From positions 8,688,243-8,752,242 of the forward strand of contig NC_049907.1 in assembly GCF_001411555.2 (NCBI RefSeq): a DNA stretch of 64,000 nucleotides, written 5' to 3'. The position numbers and the translations under genes are program-made. The DNA is from Juglans regia (taxonomy: Eukaryota > Streptophyta > Magnoliopsida > Fagales > Juglandaceae). Positions 32,001 through 43,980 of the stretch are shown here, piece by piece. The notes below the pieces were generated by a model that made no database searches, was not told the DNA's origin, and saw only the letters and a list, made by a program, of their open reading frames with translations. Each line of letters opens with the position of its first letter. Position 1 is the stretch's first letter.

Positions 32001-34835
32001 AACTATTTAACGGAGTCTGAGGGAGGCGGGGTGAGGATCTGCCACGTGTGATTTTGTTATCATTCCTAATGCGAAAACTCAAGCTAAATCTTTTGAATTC
32101 CCAGGGCCCTCATGTTTTGGTTCTCTCCACTTTTTCTCTTTTGTATAGGTGCTTCTTCCGTCTGGGGGCATCTTAACTCCAAGGGGACTGCAAGCTCTTG
32201 GACTCTCTGGCTTAGGAACTTCTACTGGTTTTGAGCGGTTGCACTATATGTAAGCCTCCATAGCAATTATGAAATTACTATTTATATTCTCTTCAAGCCA
32301 ACTTTAATTTTATTATGACACATAGGTTTGAGGGAGTCTGGGATCCTGTCATAGTTCCAGGAGCACCAAAGCAGATCAGTTACTACTTTTTGAACGCTGT
32401 AAGAGGATTGCCGCTTTCTTATTGATCGAGTCCAGTGTTTTAAATTACATTCTTAGAATCAATCTCTCAGCCATTCTGTTCATGCAGTTTGAGAAGTGGT
32501 TAGCTTTCGATACTAATCCACTCTACGCGCTTATGCACGAGTCTATCTACTGTCAGGTAGGCTGTTAATTTATCCTCAGAATCAAATTCTAAGATTATTA
32601 AAAAAAATCTTGAAAATCACTCTCACTCCCTCTCTCAGGGTGCTTCATCAAAGTGGTCTGCTCACAGAATAAGGAGTGAATATGAGGAGAAATTTGATGC
32701 AATCAAGGCTGCTAGAGGTTCCCCTGTACTTTTCACAGGAGAGGTACAGACGACATCAACATGCTTTTATAATTTCCGAACAAACTCAAATTTTCCTCCA
32801 GTTATCTGAGTCTGTTGAGCAGGAAAATAACTTTTTGATAAGAGCTAGATGTTGTGGGATATTTTCATTACTGATTGGTAAAAGCTACATCTTTCAAAAA
32901 GAGTTGTAAAGAGAGTTATGTATGTATCATTATTCTTTATGAAATCATTCATTCAAAACATTACTAGGAAACCATAAACTGAGCTTATTCACATATGATG
33001 GATACATACACAATTCTGGACATGCCAATAAAAAGGGGATCTTTAATCTTTTGCATCTAATGCATGTACCTCACGTCTAACATCATCTTATCTCATAGTG
33101 AGACCACTTTATAGTCTTTGAACTGCTGCTATTTTTCTGGTCTTATACTGCTGGTGAACCAGGTCCTCGATGTTCTATTTCATTGTCATCTCATTTACAG
33201 ACTAGAAACAGTTGCTTATAGTGTTATTTAAAAATTGTGTCTTGTGAAATTTGCTTGCCGTGACCATGCAATCTTTTTGCAACTGTAGAGGCTATAACTG
33301 GTTTTTGACAGTTGATGTTAACCCTACTTGCTATGACCAAATTAGGCCTGTTCATCAGGGCAGGATTTTTTTCTCGGCCCGCTCCGAAACCCGGTTATCC
33401 GGGTTCCGGCCCGGTACCCACATAGAAAAACCCGGGTACAACCCGGTACCTGGTTTGTTTGTTTGTTTATTGTTTTTTTTTTTTAATTTTTTTTGTTCCT
33501 TTCATGCATAGAAACTCAAAAGAAAAATGCATATTATGTCCAATGTATCATTCATTTTATGGTTTTTTTTTTTACTCTCTTCTCCACGTGGCTTTTTATT
33601 AGTGGTTGAGGAACATGTAGGTTTTGATTTAAAAAATTCAATAAATAGAGTTTGAATGCCACATCAACAATTTTTTCATGAAAAAATATTCATAACATGT
33701 AGGCTTTGATTTAAAAAAAAAAAAAAAAAAAGAAGAAGGTGCAAGGTGCAACCTGGGTTCCGGGTTTTTAAAAACTGGTTTCAATCCGGATTCCGGCCCG
33801 GTTTTGACCTGCCTTGACCTGGCCCGGTATGAAACCCGGGTTCCCAGTCCTAGACCAAATATAGTGGGAGTCTTCCTTTCTCCCCTTACCTTTTCCATTC
33901 GCAGAAAACTTAGAATATAATTCTTTTGGGAGGTCATTAAATAAGGTGTATGCGTGGATGAACTGATCACATGATGCATAAGCCATCTAAATATTATGAA
34001 ACCCAAGGGTGGTCGGATGTTGAATTTTATGGTTTTTTTTTTTTGTTTGGGAGGGGGGCGATTCTACCTTGAGAGCATCTGCAAATATTCTTTACTCTGA
34101 TTGATAGGGAACTGTTGTGCATGTGAGACATTGAACATTTTAGAAACAATGTTACACGCAATACACGAGTCACAGGTTTTCAGTTTCTTTGCCATAAATA
34201 GGTTTGTCTTGTTCAGGTATTCAATGATTCTTTTCTATAATGTGCCTAACAGTAGGAATCGAGTTGCCAAAGTTTTTCTATTAAAATTCTGAAGTGCATT
34301 GGATTTGGCTTTTTCCATGGCGTTGCTTATGGTGTTTACCTATTACCCGAATACATACATTTCGAATTTGTAGATGATCTTCCCATGGATGTTTGATGAG
34401 ATTCATGCTCTGAGGAAATTCAAAGACGTTGCTCATATCTTGGCTGAGAAGAAGGATTGGGGTCCACTCTATGACACTACTACGCTGAGCAATAATAAGG
34501 TGTATTTTTCTTGAATTGCAGTTGATCATCTTCTTGAATTATTATTGACCATTGAATTTTCCAATGGAGATTTGAACCTACCAACAGTCCAAGATGTAAA
34601 ACAGCATTTTTTATCTGTTGATTTTTTTGAATGCTGATAGGTACCTGTTGCGGCTGCTGTTTATTATGATGATATGTTTGTCAACTTCAAGCTGGTCATG
34701 GAAACAGCTCCTCAGATAGCAGGGATTAGGCTGTGGATTACCAACGAGTTCATGCATTCTGGTCTACGCGATGGAGGGGGCCAGGTTTTCGAGCACTTGA
34801 TGGGATTGTTAAATGGAAAGAAGCCTTTGTTCTGA
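29047..34835 (+). CDS. Proline-iminopeptidase-like alpha/beta hydrolase
   Basis: Ten exons join to 513 codons plus stop: 29,047-29,371; 30,687-30,823; 30,919-31,092; 31,794-32,030; 32,149-32,249; 32,326-32,398; 32,488-32,556; 32,639-32,743; 34,374-34,499; 34,641-34,835. All junctions keep frame. It is an alpha/beta hydrolase of the S33 prolyl-aminopeptidase type: oxyanion motif QGGPG (123-127), DQRGTG (153-158), nucleophile elbow GQSYGG with Ser 213, and candidate His 488 in EFMHSGLRD. Such enzymes remove N-terminal proline from peptides. Length and sequence resemble Arabidopsis At3g61540. A start at 29,197 (MAGYNF) is possible; the first 50 residues look like a targeting extension. Intron 2 seems to use GC-AG. 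Introns hold a LINE tail and a hAT MITE. Confidence 0.93.
29495..30437. other. Segment of peptidase intron 1 absent from the duplicate
   Basis: These about 943 bp sit between sequence that is contiguous in the truncated duplicate at 816. The segment is bordered by the tetranucleotide ccta on both sides. It includes a partial Tourist-like MITE (about 29,571-29,760: gagatgagataaaaattaaaagttaaataaaatatt). It is either an insertion in the intact gene or a deletion in the duplicate; no terminal repeats are obvious. Confidence 0.5.
31280..31526 (+). mobile_element. 5'-truncated LINE (L1-type) tail in peptidase intron 3
   Basis: The plus strand encodes the end of an L1-type ORF2 (ERSPGELRALLFSTLMLWA then IDFNGLNVHDFLASL and a stop), followed by a short 3' UTR and a run of about 19 A at 31,507-31,525. 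This ORF2 end, UTR and poly-A order is the signature of a 5'-truncated LINE insertion. A related tail lies at 55,328-55,681 on the minus strand. It sits inside the intron and leaves the splice sites intact. Confidence 0.8.
33343..33852. mobile_element. hAT-type MITE in peptidase intron 8 (510 bp)
   Basis: The termini are taggcctg (33,343) and cagtccta (33,845-33,852), an inverted pair with one mismatch. They are flanked by a perfect 8-bp target duplication, gaccaaat, at 33,335-33,342 and 33,853-33,860, which indicates the hAT superfamily. The end regions are unusually rich in c/g phrases such as gttccggcccggtaccc and ccggcccggtt in inverted orientation; the middle is AT-rich with no coding capacity. 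Confidence 0.93.
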
Positions 34836-36914
34836 TCTCCTCTTCCATTCCTCTGTGGTTTCTTCTTTTTGAGTTTACTGTGTTCCCCGTTTCACTTAAT
34901 AAGTTAGAACTTAGAATAGAACATTCCAATTGTTGGACCAAAATAAAAGTAATGATACATACAATCGTAGATTGTGCAAGTGTCATGTAATTGTTTTGAA
35001 AAAGAGTGGAGTCTATCGTTAAAAAAATAATTTATTTTCATGCGATTATTGTATTTATTTATTTTTTTTAAAATAATTATATGATATTTATACAGTCACG
35101 ACTGTAATTATTATTTTTCTTAAAATAATTCACTTATTCGTGAGGCATTTTCTCAAGTTCAATTGGTTTTGACTGAAACGCATCATTGATGTGGAAGTCT
35201 GGAAGCCTCTCACATCAATTAACATAAAATAATATTCTTTAAATCATTTAAATATATATTTTTTTATTTTCTCTTTACTCACTCTAACCGATCAGAATGA
35301 ACGAGTCAATGGACATCCATCGATGTGATCGAGATCAAGGTCGATTAGGATGAACTTACCCTCAATGCTATGTGGTTGGTCCTTAGCAACTCCTTCCAGC
35401 TTTAAATCACGGGCAGGCACAATCCTTCACTGAACCAAGGGTTTACATCCGTATCTCGGGCTTGTTTGGAACATTCTAAAATTCTCATCTCAGCCTATTT
35501 TATTTACAAATATTACTTAAATATAAATATTTTAAAAAAAATTATTATAACCTTTTCAAGTTAATTATTATAATTTTTTTAAATTTAAAAAAAAAATCAA
35601 TTTTTTTAAATCTTCAAACAAAAATTATATTAAAAAATTATATTCTAACAATATTTTAACTTCATAATATTTTTTATTCAATTTTTTCTCTCATTTTCTA
35701 AAATTCCATAAAATATTAGTGAAATAGTTAGTGAATAGTAGTGAGATAGTTTGAGTTAATGTTTTATGAGATTATGAGAAATGAGAGAAAAAATTGAATA
35801 AAAAATATGATAAAGTTAAAATATTATTATAATATTATTTTTGTTTGGAATTTGAAAAAGTTGAATTGATTTTTTTTTTTTTTTTAAGTTAAGGAAAATT
35901 GTAATGATTAGTTTGAAAATATTGTAATGATTAATTTGAGAGTGTTTATGCTTGAGTGATGTTTGGAAAAAAAGAGATTGGATAAGATGAGATAGGATGA
36001 AATGAGATGCAAATTACTTTCAAATATCTCCGGTTAAAAACTCACATGGGCAAAGCCTGTTATGTTACGATTATCGAGAACTAGAATTCATATTTAAAAA
36101 GTTCTATTGTCACAAAGAGATTTCATAAAAATAAATATACTAATATGAATTCATATAATAATATAACGCATTAAACCAAGTTACATATATTTATAAATTT
36201 ATTTTTACGAGATTTCTTTGTGGCTAAAATGACATATTGTTAGGTATCCTCTAGGTATTATTTATCATTCCCGACGTATCCTTATATTTTTCTCTTAAAG
36301 TGTATGCTTTTTTAATATAAAATATTTAAAAACTAAATAAATAAAAAAATCAGAGACATATGACACAGATGAAGAGTAACATCACTAAATAGGCCTAAAA
36401 TTCCCAACTTACAAATACAATCAACGTCACAAACAAGAATTACAAAGAGAAAAAATAACCTTTCAAAATTGACTAGTTTGATGTGATGCATAAGATCTTA
36501 ATTTTTCAATTATATGAATTTATAATTATTTTGTATATCTAACAGTTATCTTTTAATATAAATTAGTTTAGAATCGCAGATGCAATGCACGTGCTTAATT
36601 CCTAACAAAATGAAAATATTACTGCAAATTATAGCGAATAACATAATTACTAAACTACAAGAAAAACACAACATCTTGGACTAACCTGGCTCGTAGTGAA
36701 ATGTTATCAAGTGAGCCCAGCCCATTAGTTCAAAAACAAGGAAAGAAAACCTTACTCTCACCCCTCGCCAGTCGCCATTGCCGGTCGCCTCCTTAGCTGC
36801 TGCTGCTGCTGCTGCTTGTTACCCTTTTGCTCATTTAAGGGCATTCAAACAGCTTCAAGTATAGCAGAATAAATCAAATCAAAATCTTCTGCTTCTTCAT
36901 TATACAGATCGAGA
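34836..36914. other. Intergenic region with several MITE-like repeats
   Basis: 34,951-35,110 is a short hairpin-type element (aatgatacatacaatcgtagattgtgcaagtg ... tatttatacagtcacgactgt), related to copies near 28,721 and 44,781. 35,458-35,970 is Tourist-like family DNA that starts gggcttgtttgg and holds an internal inverted copy of its own phrases. 36,111-36,223 is a small inverted-repeat element (cacaaagagatttc ... agatttctttgtg). The mL46 promoter and 5' UTR lie in the last few hundred bases. Confidence 0.55.
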
Positions 36915-39820
36915 ATGCAGAGATCTTTAACGTCGTTGGCTCGGCCGCTTGTGATAGCCCGAGGATTCTGCACGAGCCCCGAGAAAATCGTAGCTTCCGT
37001 GTTGTTCGAGCGCTTGCCTGTTGTAATCCCGAAAATCGACCCTGTCGTTTACGCGTTTCAGGAGTTCTCGTAAGTCTCTTCTTTTGTCATTTTCATCTTA
37101 CGCTCCTAATTTATCGGCATATAGAGTCTGATGTTGGGGTTATTCGAATCGAGCTTTTCATATATCGAGGACTTGATAAAGTTTTAATTGGAATTTTCTT
37201 TCGTTTTCTGAGCTAATAAACAGAGGTTTTATGTCAGTAAAACCCGAGACTTTCATTTTGATCAACTTGGTGAGATAAATGTGCCATAACAAGTGTAAGT
37301 AGCTCATGTTAGGTTTTGCTTCTTTTCTTCTTGGGTTTAGGTTTCGGTCGCGACAACAATATCGACGCAGATATCCGGATGAACTTTTAGATAAGTCTAA
37401 TTCTAGGTAAATATTTATTTATTTGTATTTTTATTATTATTAGTATTAATGGTGTTTTGATTTGGATTTCCTGCACTTGACCACATATCTCAATTGATTT
37501 GTTGTTTGCTGGGTCTTACCTTTAAATCCTGACATTTGCAGTTTTTGTAATTCCATTCCTGAGTGTCTTGTCTCTATAGCTCATTATATCAATTCTCAAA
37601 TGAATTTGGTCACTGAGCAGTTGTATTACCTGATTAGTATTTATATAAAAGCATATGGTGTAGTACTGGAGGAAACCTGACTTCTTATGTTAAATGTGTG
37701 CTTATCCATATGCAAATTATTGATATCTGAACTGCAGCATTTGCTTTTCTGGGTTATAGCAAATGCTTTCTTTCAGAACTATCACTTAGTTTTCCCGGAA
37801 ACCTGACTTCTTATGTTAAATGGGTGCTTATCCATATGCAAATTATTGATATCTGAACTGCAGCATTTGCTTTTCTGGGTTATAGCAAATGCTTTCTTTC
37901 AGAACTATCACTTAGTTTTCCCTCCTATCTAACCACCCCACCCCACCCCCCCCAAAAGAATTCCGTATGTTGAAGGATACTGATGGTCAGGCTGATTGGT
38001 GAATGGTGTAGCTTTAAGAAATTAATAAATATTGTAACACCCAAATGGAATGCCCAAACCACATGACCTATACTCCAAAATGACTAGTCAATGATACAAT
38101 TGGAGCACCATTAGAATATTATAAAGAGCAAGAACTTCTCATTTTCAAGTAATGTGAGATCTCATACATCACATACCATTACACATCATATGGGCTATCA
38201 CAATCTCCCCTCATAAATTCTCGACATCCTCATCGGGCCCGTATTTCGTAAGTGGCACGGCTTAAGTCCCACATTTCTGATTGGGATAGGCTCTGATACC
38301 ATTTGTAATGTTTCAATGGAAGGCCCAAATCTCATGGCTTATACTCCAAAATGACTAGTCAATGATACAATTGGAGCCTCATTAGAACATTATAAAGAGC
38401 AAGAACTTCTCATTTCCAAGTAATGTGGGATCTCATACACCACCTATCCTTATAAATCATATGGGGTATCACAAATATGTACATCAAACTTTTGTTTTTT
38501 GCTTGATTGGAATTACGTGACTTGGTTTACTGTATTAGGCTTCAAGACTCTAGGACGGTAAGCCTATATCTGTTGCAACACATTGGTATAGTTCATTCTA
38601 AAAGCTCATATTTTACAACAGGGGATATATTAGTATCTTGTGTTACATTAAAGGTATGAATTTATGTTTTTTACTTGCTTTGTTACCATTTGCATGCATG
38701 TGAATGTGACATAGGTATCGAAATCTATTTAATCTGTTGCTTCTTGGTAAGTACTCATCTGAGATTTTGCTATAAATCATAAATGATAAATGCAAGACTC
38801 TATCTCCCACTTCATCCCTCCCCTCTTTTTCTCATATAGAGACACAAAGAGACTGAGGCAGATAGTTTTTTTTTTTAAATAACGTTACGTGACACTGAAT
38901 TCCATGAACAGGGGAAAAGGTGACTACCAAATGGAGTATGTACCAGCTCCACGGATCACAGAAGCTGACAAAAAGAATGACAAGAAGTACGAAGCAGATC
39001 TTTATTAAACTATTTTATTCCATTTTTTTCTGATTAGTAGAAAAAGAAAATATAATTGAATCTTGCCTGCCAATATTAATTAGTACTCATAAGTGATGGT
39101 TGAAAATATTCTGTTGTAGTTTTAACCTGCTTCTCTCTCTCTCTCTCTAATACTGAATGAATTTGTTTATATGCAATTTCAATTATTGGCCTCTTATAGA
39201 GATTATTGGGATATTTGAGCAGTATATAACCATATGGAGTTGTCAAGAAGTTTTATTGATCTGTACCTGGGCTTTGCCTACTTTTATGAATAAAATTTCT
39301 TGATTACCGATAAAAAAAAAAAAAAAGTGTATTGATCTAGTGAGGATGAGTTACATAGATACTGAAATTTAAACCTAGACCTCTAGCTTCTCTAATTTTG
39401 TTAAATAATCTGGTTATAGAGTTGACATAATTTTGATTAGACAAATTTTCCAACTGCCAGCCTTTTGTCCCAGTGCTACATTGTTTCTTCAACACTGGAG
39501 CGTACTTTTCTATGAGATAGTCGGTGTTCATGTGACAAGTTCTGTGGTATTATAAGTGGAGTTTATTTTTGCTTTAGCTTTTAACTTAGGAGATGTTTGG
39601 ATTCGAAGATGACTTGAGATGACTTGAGATGAGCTGAGATGAGTTGAGATGGATTGTAAATAGTAATGAGATGAGTTGTGAATAGTAGTGAGATTTGTGA
39701 GTTAAAGTTGCTGAATAGTAATGAATAGTAGTGAGATGAGTTGAGATGAGCTGAGATGACTTACGAATCCAAACAAGTTCTTAGACTGATTCATGCCTGC
39801 ATGCAATTGATGAAAATATG

Positions 39821-39851
<31 letters not shown>

Positions 39852-40617
39852 TGTAGGTTTACTCTTGATTAAACCTTGGTCATTTGGGCTTTTGAAGGCA
39901 TAATAGAAGCACTGGCATTATTATGTGGAAGATTGGAGTGCAATTTTGCTATTTATGAACCTCCATTTGCTTTCTTTTTTTTCCTCTTTAGGTCATTACA
40001 GAGAGCACTTGACAGAAGACTCTACCTTCTGCTCTATGGCAAAGCATATGGAGCTCCTGGCGGTGAGCCTGTCTGGCATTTTCCAGAAAAAGTATATGGA
40101 TCTGAGAAGACATTGCGCAATGTGAGTTGCTATTTGTTTATCAGCTTCTTCTTATTCTTCCCATATATATAAATTCTTTAATTTTTGCAGTGTGCGGAGT
40201 CTGCATTAGAATCTGTGATTGGAGACCTTTCCCACACATATTTTGTAGGAAATGCTCCAATGGGTTATATCATACAGCCAACAGATACCAAGTCAAACAT
40301 TCCATCTTTTAAGGTACATTATCTTGATATAACTTTAACTTTGCTCTGTTGTTTGCCAATGTGTATGTGGCATTATGCTTGCAATTCTTATAGATTATCG
40401 AGTATTGGTAATGGCTGCATCTATTTATATGTCTTAAAGGCTAAAGCTCTTGCTTGTCTTTTCCTTTTTTCAGCGATTCTTCTTCAAGTCCCAAGTGATT
40501 GCAACCAACAAGTTTGATATTGGGAAGTGTGAGGATTTTGTTTGGGTGACCAAGGATGAACTTTTGGAGTATTTTCCTGAGCAAGCTGAATTTCTCAACA
40601 AGATGATCATTAGCTGA
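36915..40617 (+). CDS. MRPL46: Mitochondrial large ribosomal subunit protein mL46
   Basis: Six exons join to 230 codons plus stop: 36,915-37,069; 37,341-37,406; 38,912-38,986; 39,992-40,121; 40,191-40,313; 40,474-40,617, all with GT-AG borders and frame kept. The N-terminus (MQRSLTSLARPLVIARGFCT) is basic and Ser-rich without acids, a mitochondrial presequence. The middle (ALDRRLYLLLYGKAYGAPGG, PEKVYGSEKTLRNCAESAL, FVGNAPMGYI) and the end (FFKSQVI, EDFVWVTKDELLEYF) match the mL46/MRP-L46 family, whose C-terminal half has a Nudix-like fold without the catalytic box. It is a structural component of the mitoribosome. Arabidopsis At1g14620 is the likely counterpart. Intron 2 carries a TRIM and a fresh tandem duplication; intron 3 carries a LINE tail and a Tourist-like MITE. 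Confidence 0.93.
37671..37922. repeat. 126-bp tandem duplication in mL46 intron 2
   Basis: 37,671-37,796 and 37,797-37,922 are direct copies that differ at about one base in the body (gtgtgc against gggtgc in the phrase ttaaatg-gtgc). Each begins ggaaacctgacttc and runs to cacttagttttccc. Near identity implies a recent event. It lies within an intron, so the protein is not affected. Confidence 0.92.
38033..38473 (-). mobile_element. TRIM element 2 in mL46 intron 2 (441 bp, 170-bp terminal repeats)
   Basis: Two 170-bp direct repeats (38,033-38,202 and 38,304-38,473) flank a 101-bp interior. On the minus strand each starts TGTGATA and ends TTACA. Next to the upper copy is TGGTATCAGAGCC (initiator tRNA-Met primer-binding site, about 38,289-38,301), and the lower copy is preceded by the purine tract gaggggagat. 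A perfect 5-bp target duplication, aatat, lies at 38,028-38,032 and 38,474-38,478. It has no coding sequence. Confidence 0.94.
39250..39328 (+). mobile_element. LINE 3' tail in mL46 intron 3
   Basis: A short stretch (gcctacttttatgaataaaatttcttgattaccgat) ends in a run of about 15 A at 39,311-39,325. The phrase pattern and poly-A resemble other L1 3' ends in plants. Only the last few dozen bases are recognisable, so the call is tentative. Confidence 0.45.
39589..39780. mobile_element. Tourist-like MITE in mL46 intron 3 (192 bp)
   Basis: Ends ggagatgtttggattcg and cgaatccaaacaagttc form an inverted pair with a perfect inner core (tgtttggattcg / cgaatccaaaca). A TTA trinucleotide flanks both sides (39,586-39,588 and 39,781-39,783), the PIF/Harbinger target duplication. 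The interior is almost wholly reiterated gagatgagttgagatg and ttgaatagtaatgagatg phrases, with clear fold-back potential. Confidence 0.9.
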
Positions 40618-41776
40618 TGCAACAATCCTATCCAGTTTCCAATCCACACAATAGATTGTGTTAAGAAAATGTCGATGATTAATACGTATCTATTAGGCTG
40701 CGGGATGCAGTTGAGATTTTGCCAGAGCGTTAGATAGGAGGTTTGGCACTGCATGAACCATTTTGTTTCAAGGTGCTGTTTTTGTACGTACGTTAATCTC
40801 CTTTAAAAAAAAAAAAAAATTACTCAGTGTTTTGGTCTTATATAAAATTTATGGTTTCATCATATCATTTTATCTATTATCCTCGTTCTGCTAGCTAATG
40901 TTGTGTATCAAATGGTGAAGTTCTGGGTTTTCATCGACCCATATTATCTGGATTTTCATCATTTGATTTTGCAGAAGGCCCTAGCCGAAGGGGTCAACTT
41001 TGATGGGTGGGCTACAAGTCCTCATAGGTGACCTAATCAGGACTGACTTTCCCATTGATCAATACACCAAATGAACCACAATATGGGGTAATTGGACTAG
41101 TCCAAGTGTGGAGAGATTGAAAACCATATTCAAAGAATAAGTATGGTGCTGGTGTAAAGTGATATTGCGCGAGGAGAAACATAGTAATGCGATATATGTT
41201 TAGGGTGTGCTAGTTTTGTGCATGCAGGTTTTTTGAAAAAAAGTGTGATATACCAAAAAATTAAAAAAAAAAGAAATTTCTCATATGGGTTCCAATTTCT
41301 TAAAGAATCTGTACGGAATTTACACATTCCAAAATCTATATAATTCATTCATTTCAATGGGAACTAGTTACCTAAGAAAGAGGGGGGGGGAAAGCCCTAA
41401 GGTGCTACATAGATGGACGTCTAATTAAGCCAGTCCACTCTCAATCAGTAGAAAAATAGTACCAACATTTTGTGTTGTTTTGAACATGTGTCCTATAGTT
41501 CAACAATGTATCGTTTCTATCAATTCACTTGTATATACATCATAATTAATCAAGCTCGTGTTATTCTTTTTTTTTGGGGGGGTGGGGGGAGGGAGAGAGA
41601 GAGAGAGGACCATGCAAATGCATGCATTGATGATAACGATAGTCATGATATTGGGCCACGTCTCCTCACACTTATAGGGGCAGGTGAACTGAAGTAGTTG
41701 AAATGTTGTTGGGTTTACCTCAGTTGCAAGATATATAGGTAATTATAAAGAGAAATACCCTACTTTCAGCCTCAAA

Positions 41777-41814
<38 letters not shown>

Positions 41815-41930
41815 GTCAGTCCAACCCCTTCTCACCTTCCACCAGCTTTTCTGTCTATAAACTTCATTCCTCCAACCTTTTCATTTCCTCCCATAAGCAT
41901 TATTAATTCTCTCTGGGGACCCATCCATCT
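40618..41930. promoter_or_regulatory. mL46 3' region and WRKY promoter/5' UTR
   Basis: The mL46 3' UTR follows the stop. No other gene is supported between the two loci. In front of the WRKY start are a (CT)n tract at 41,779-41,812, a TATA-like tctataaac at about 41,852, and the start codon at 41,931. That spacing is reasonable for a plant core promoter with a 50-bp leader. The CT tract may act as a Y-patch/GAGA-like promoter element; this is inference. Confidence 0.5.
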
Positions 41931-42441
41931 ATGGAAGACCAAGAACTCCCAATAACCCCACCACCACCACCACTGTTGCCAACTCAAAATCCACCTTTCT
42001 TCTTCTTACCCTCAATCCCATCCTCTTCATTGCACCCTCCTTTGGACTCTCCTCAAGCCCTCATGAATCCAGAGATTGACTGGGTCAGCCTTCTGATCTC
42101 TTCAGGCCAAGTCAGGCTTACTGACAAGAAGCCAATGATAGAAAGTGCTAATAATTCTACAATGGCTGGAAATATTGGTACTACTGTTAATGAAGATCGA
42201 GAAAAGGGTTATAAGGATCATAAGAGAAAAGCTGGCAGCATGAAAAAAGCAACGCGGCCTAGGTTCGCGTTTCAGACTCGGAGTAAGGACGATATTCTCG
42301 ATGATGGGTACCGGTGGAGAAAATATGGGCAGAAAGCTGTGAAGAACAGCATCTATCCCAGGTGTGTGTGTGCGCTATATATTAATCCAAGTTTCTCGTA
42401 CAGCTTATTACGTTGCATGCATGGCTAATTAATTTGTTTAT

Positions 42442-42478
<37 letters not shown>

Positions 42479-42525
42479 ACTCTAAGCAATTAATTTGTTT
42501 CATGTTTCTTTGTTATTATACCTTA

Positions 42526-42594
<69 letters not shown>

Positions 42595-43938
42595 GGTGTT
42601 CTCTTAATTTTCTGCATTCTCTCGCGCGTCTTCCTCGATCGCTACTTTTCGATTTTCAACATGCATAGTAAGTACGTACCGGAATCAAGTTAACCGGGTT
42701 GATCTCATCATGTTCTTCGTCTATGCCCGTTGCCCTCCGTTGGAGATGGGTATATTTGCTTTTGGTTTGCTTTGTTTTAGATGTGAATAAAATCTAATAT
42801 TAATGCATGTGGTTCCCAAATATACTTCCGTACGTACAACTGATTAATCACAAGATTAAAATTTTAGATTGCTCTTCCGGAGAAAAGATCTGCATGGATC
42901 TCCTGATCATGATCTTGAGTACTCTCCTATCTAGCTATCATAATGCATGGACAAGTAATTAATAAAACAAAGCAAACCAAAAGCACATACCCATCTCCAA
43001 TGGAGGGAAACGGCCGGCATAGACGAAGAAATTAAAACAAGTAAATAATTCCTAAAACTAAAACATGTAAATAATGAAATTAAACATAAAAATGAAAAAT
43101 GAAATCAATTAAGATCGAAGAAATTAAATAGACACTTAATTCCAAGAAAATCCTTAGTAAATAAAATTAAAAAAATCATGAAATTTATAGATTGAACGAG
43201 TCATGTATAATAAAATTCAGTCAAATATATTTTTATTAATCCAACAGCTCCTAATTCGGCTCGTTCCATATAAATATATATATATATATATAATTCTTAA
43301 TTTTAAGTAAAATGCATATATGATTAATTGACATCATGATTATGATCGAACAATCCATCAATAAAATGACAGAATATTAATGTACGTACTACGCGGTCTG
43401 ACTGTTTTGCAGTTCCAACGGCTCTTAATTTTATTTTCCATATATTTTAATCAAACGACTATTTAATTAATTTTCACAATCGTTTATCATATATATACGT
43501 CTAAAAGGGAGATGATGCATGGAATGGAAATAGATATGAAAAATTAACTTACCCATGAATTAATAGATCTTTGGTACTCTCCATTTTGTTTTCTGCTATT
43601 ATTCCTCCTTTTCTTACTCTTTGATTTTCAATAAATTATAGAGCCAGTACTACTTCTGATGATAATTAAATTAAACCCTACAATAATGATGTTTAGCTGA
43701 TCTCTTAATTACGTGATATTAATATACATATGAGAAAGATTTTATTTACTAATTAACGTGGTTTAATGTGACGCATGAGATTATAAAGTATATTTTAATG
43801 CTGCAAAATAAATATGACTATCATATTATCATTAATGTAATCAAGTTACGTCGATTTATGAATTTATTTTTGTGAGATTCCTTTGTGAATCTATATATAT
43901 ATATATATATATGTTATCTCAGTAAAACACAATTAAAA

Positions 43939-43980
<42 letters not shown>

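Noticed and set aside
42502..42693. 63-codon frame with a Thr-His/Ile-Tyr repeat
   Set aside because: It is a translation of the (AC)n(AT)n microsatellite in the WRKY intron.
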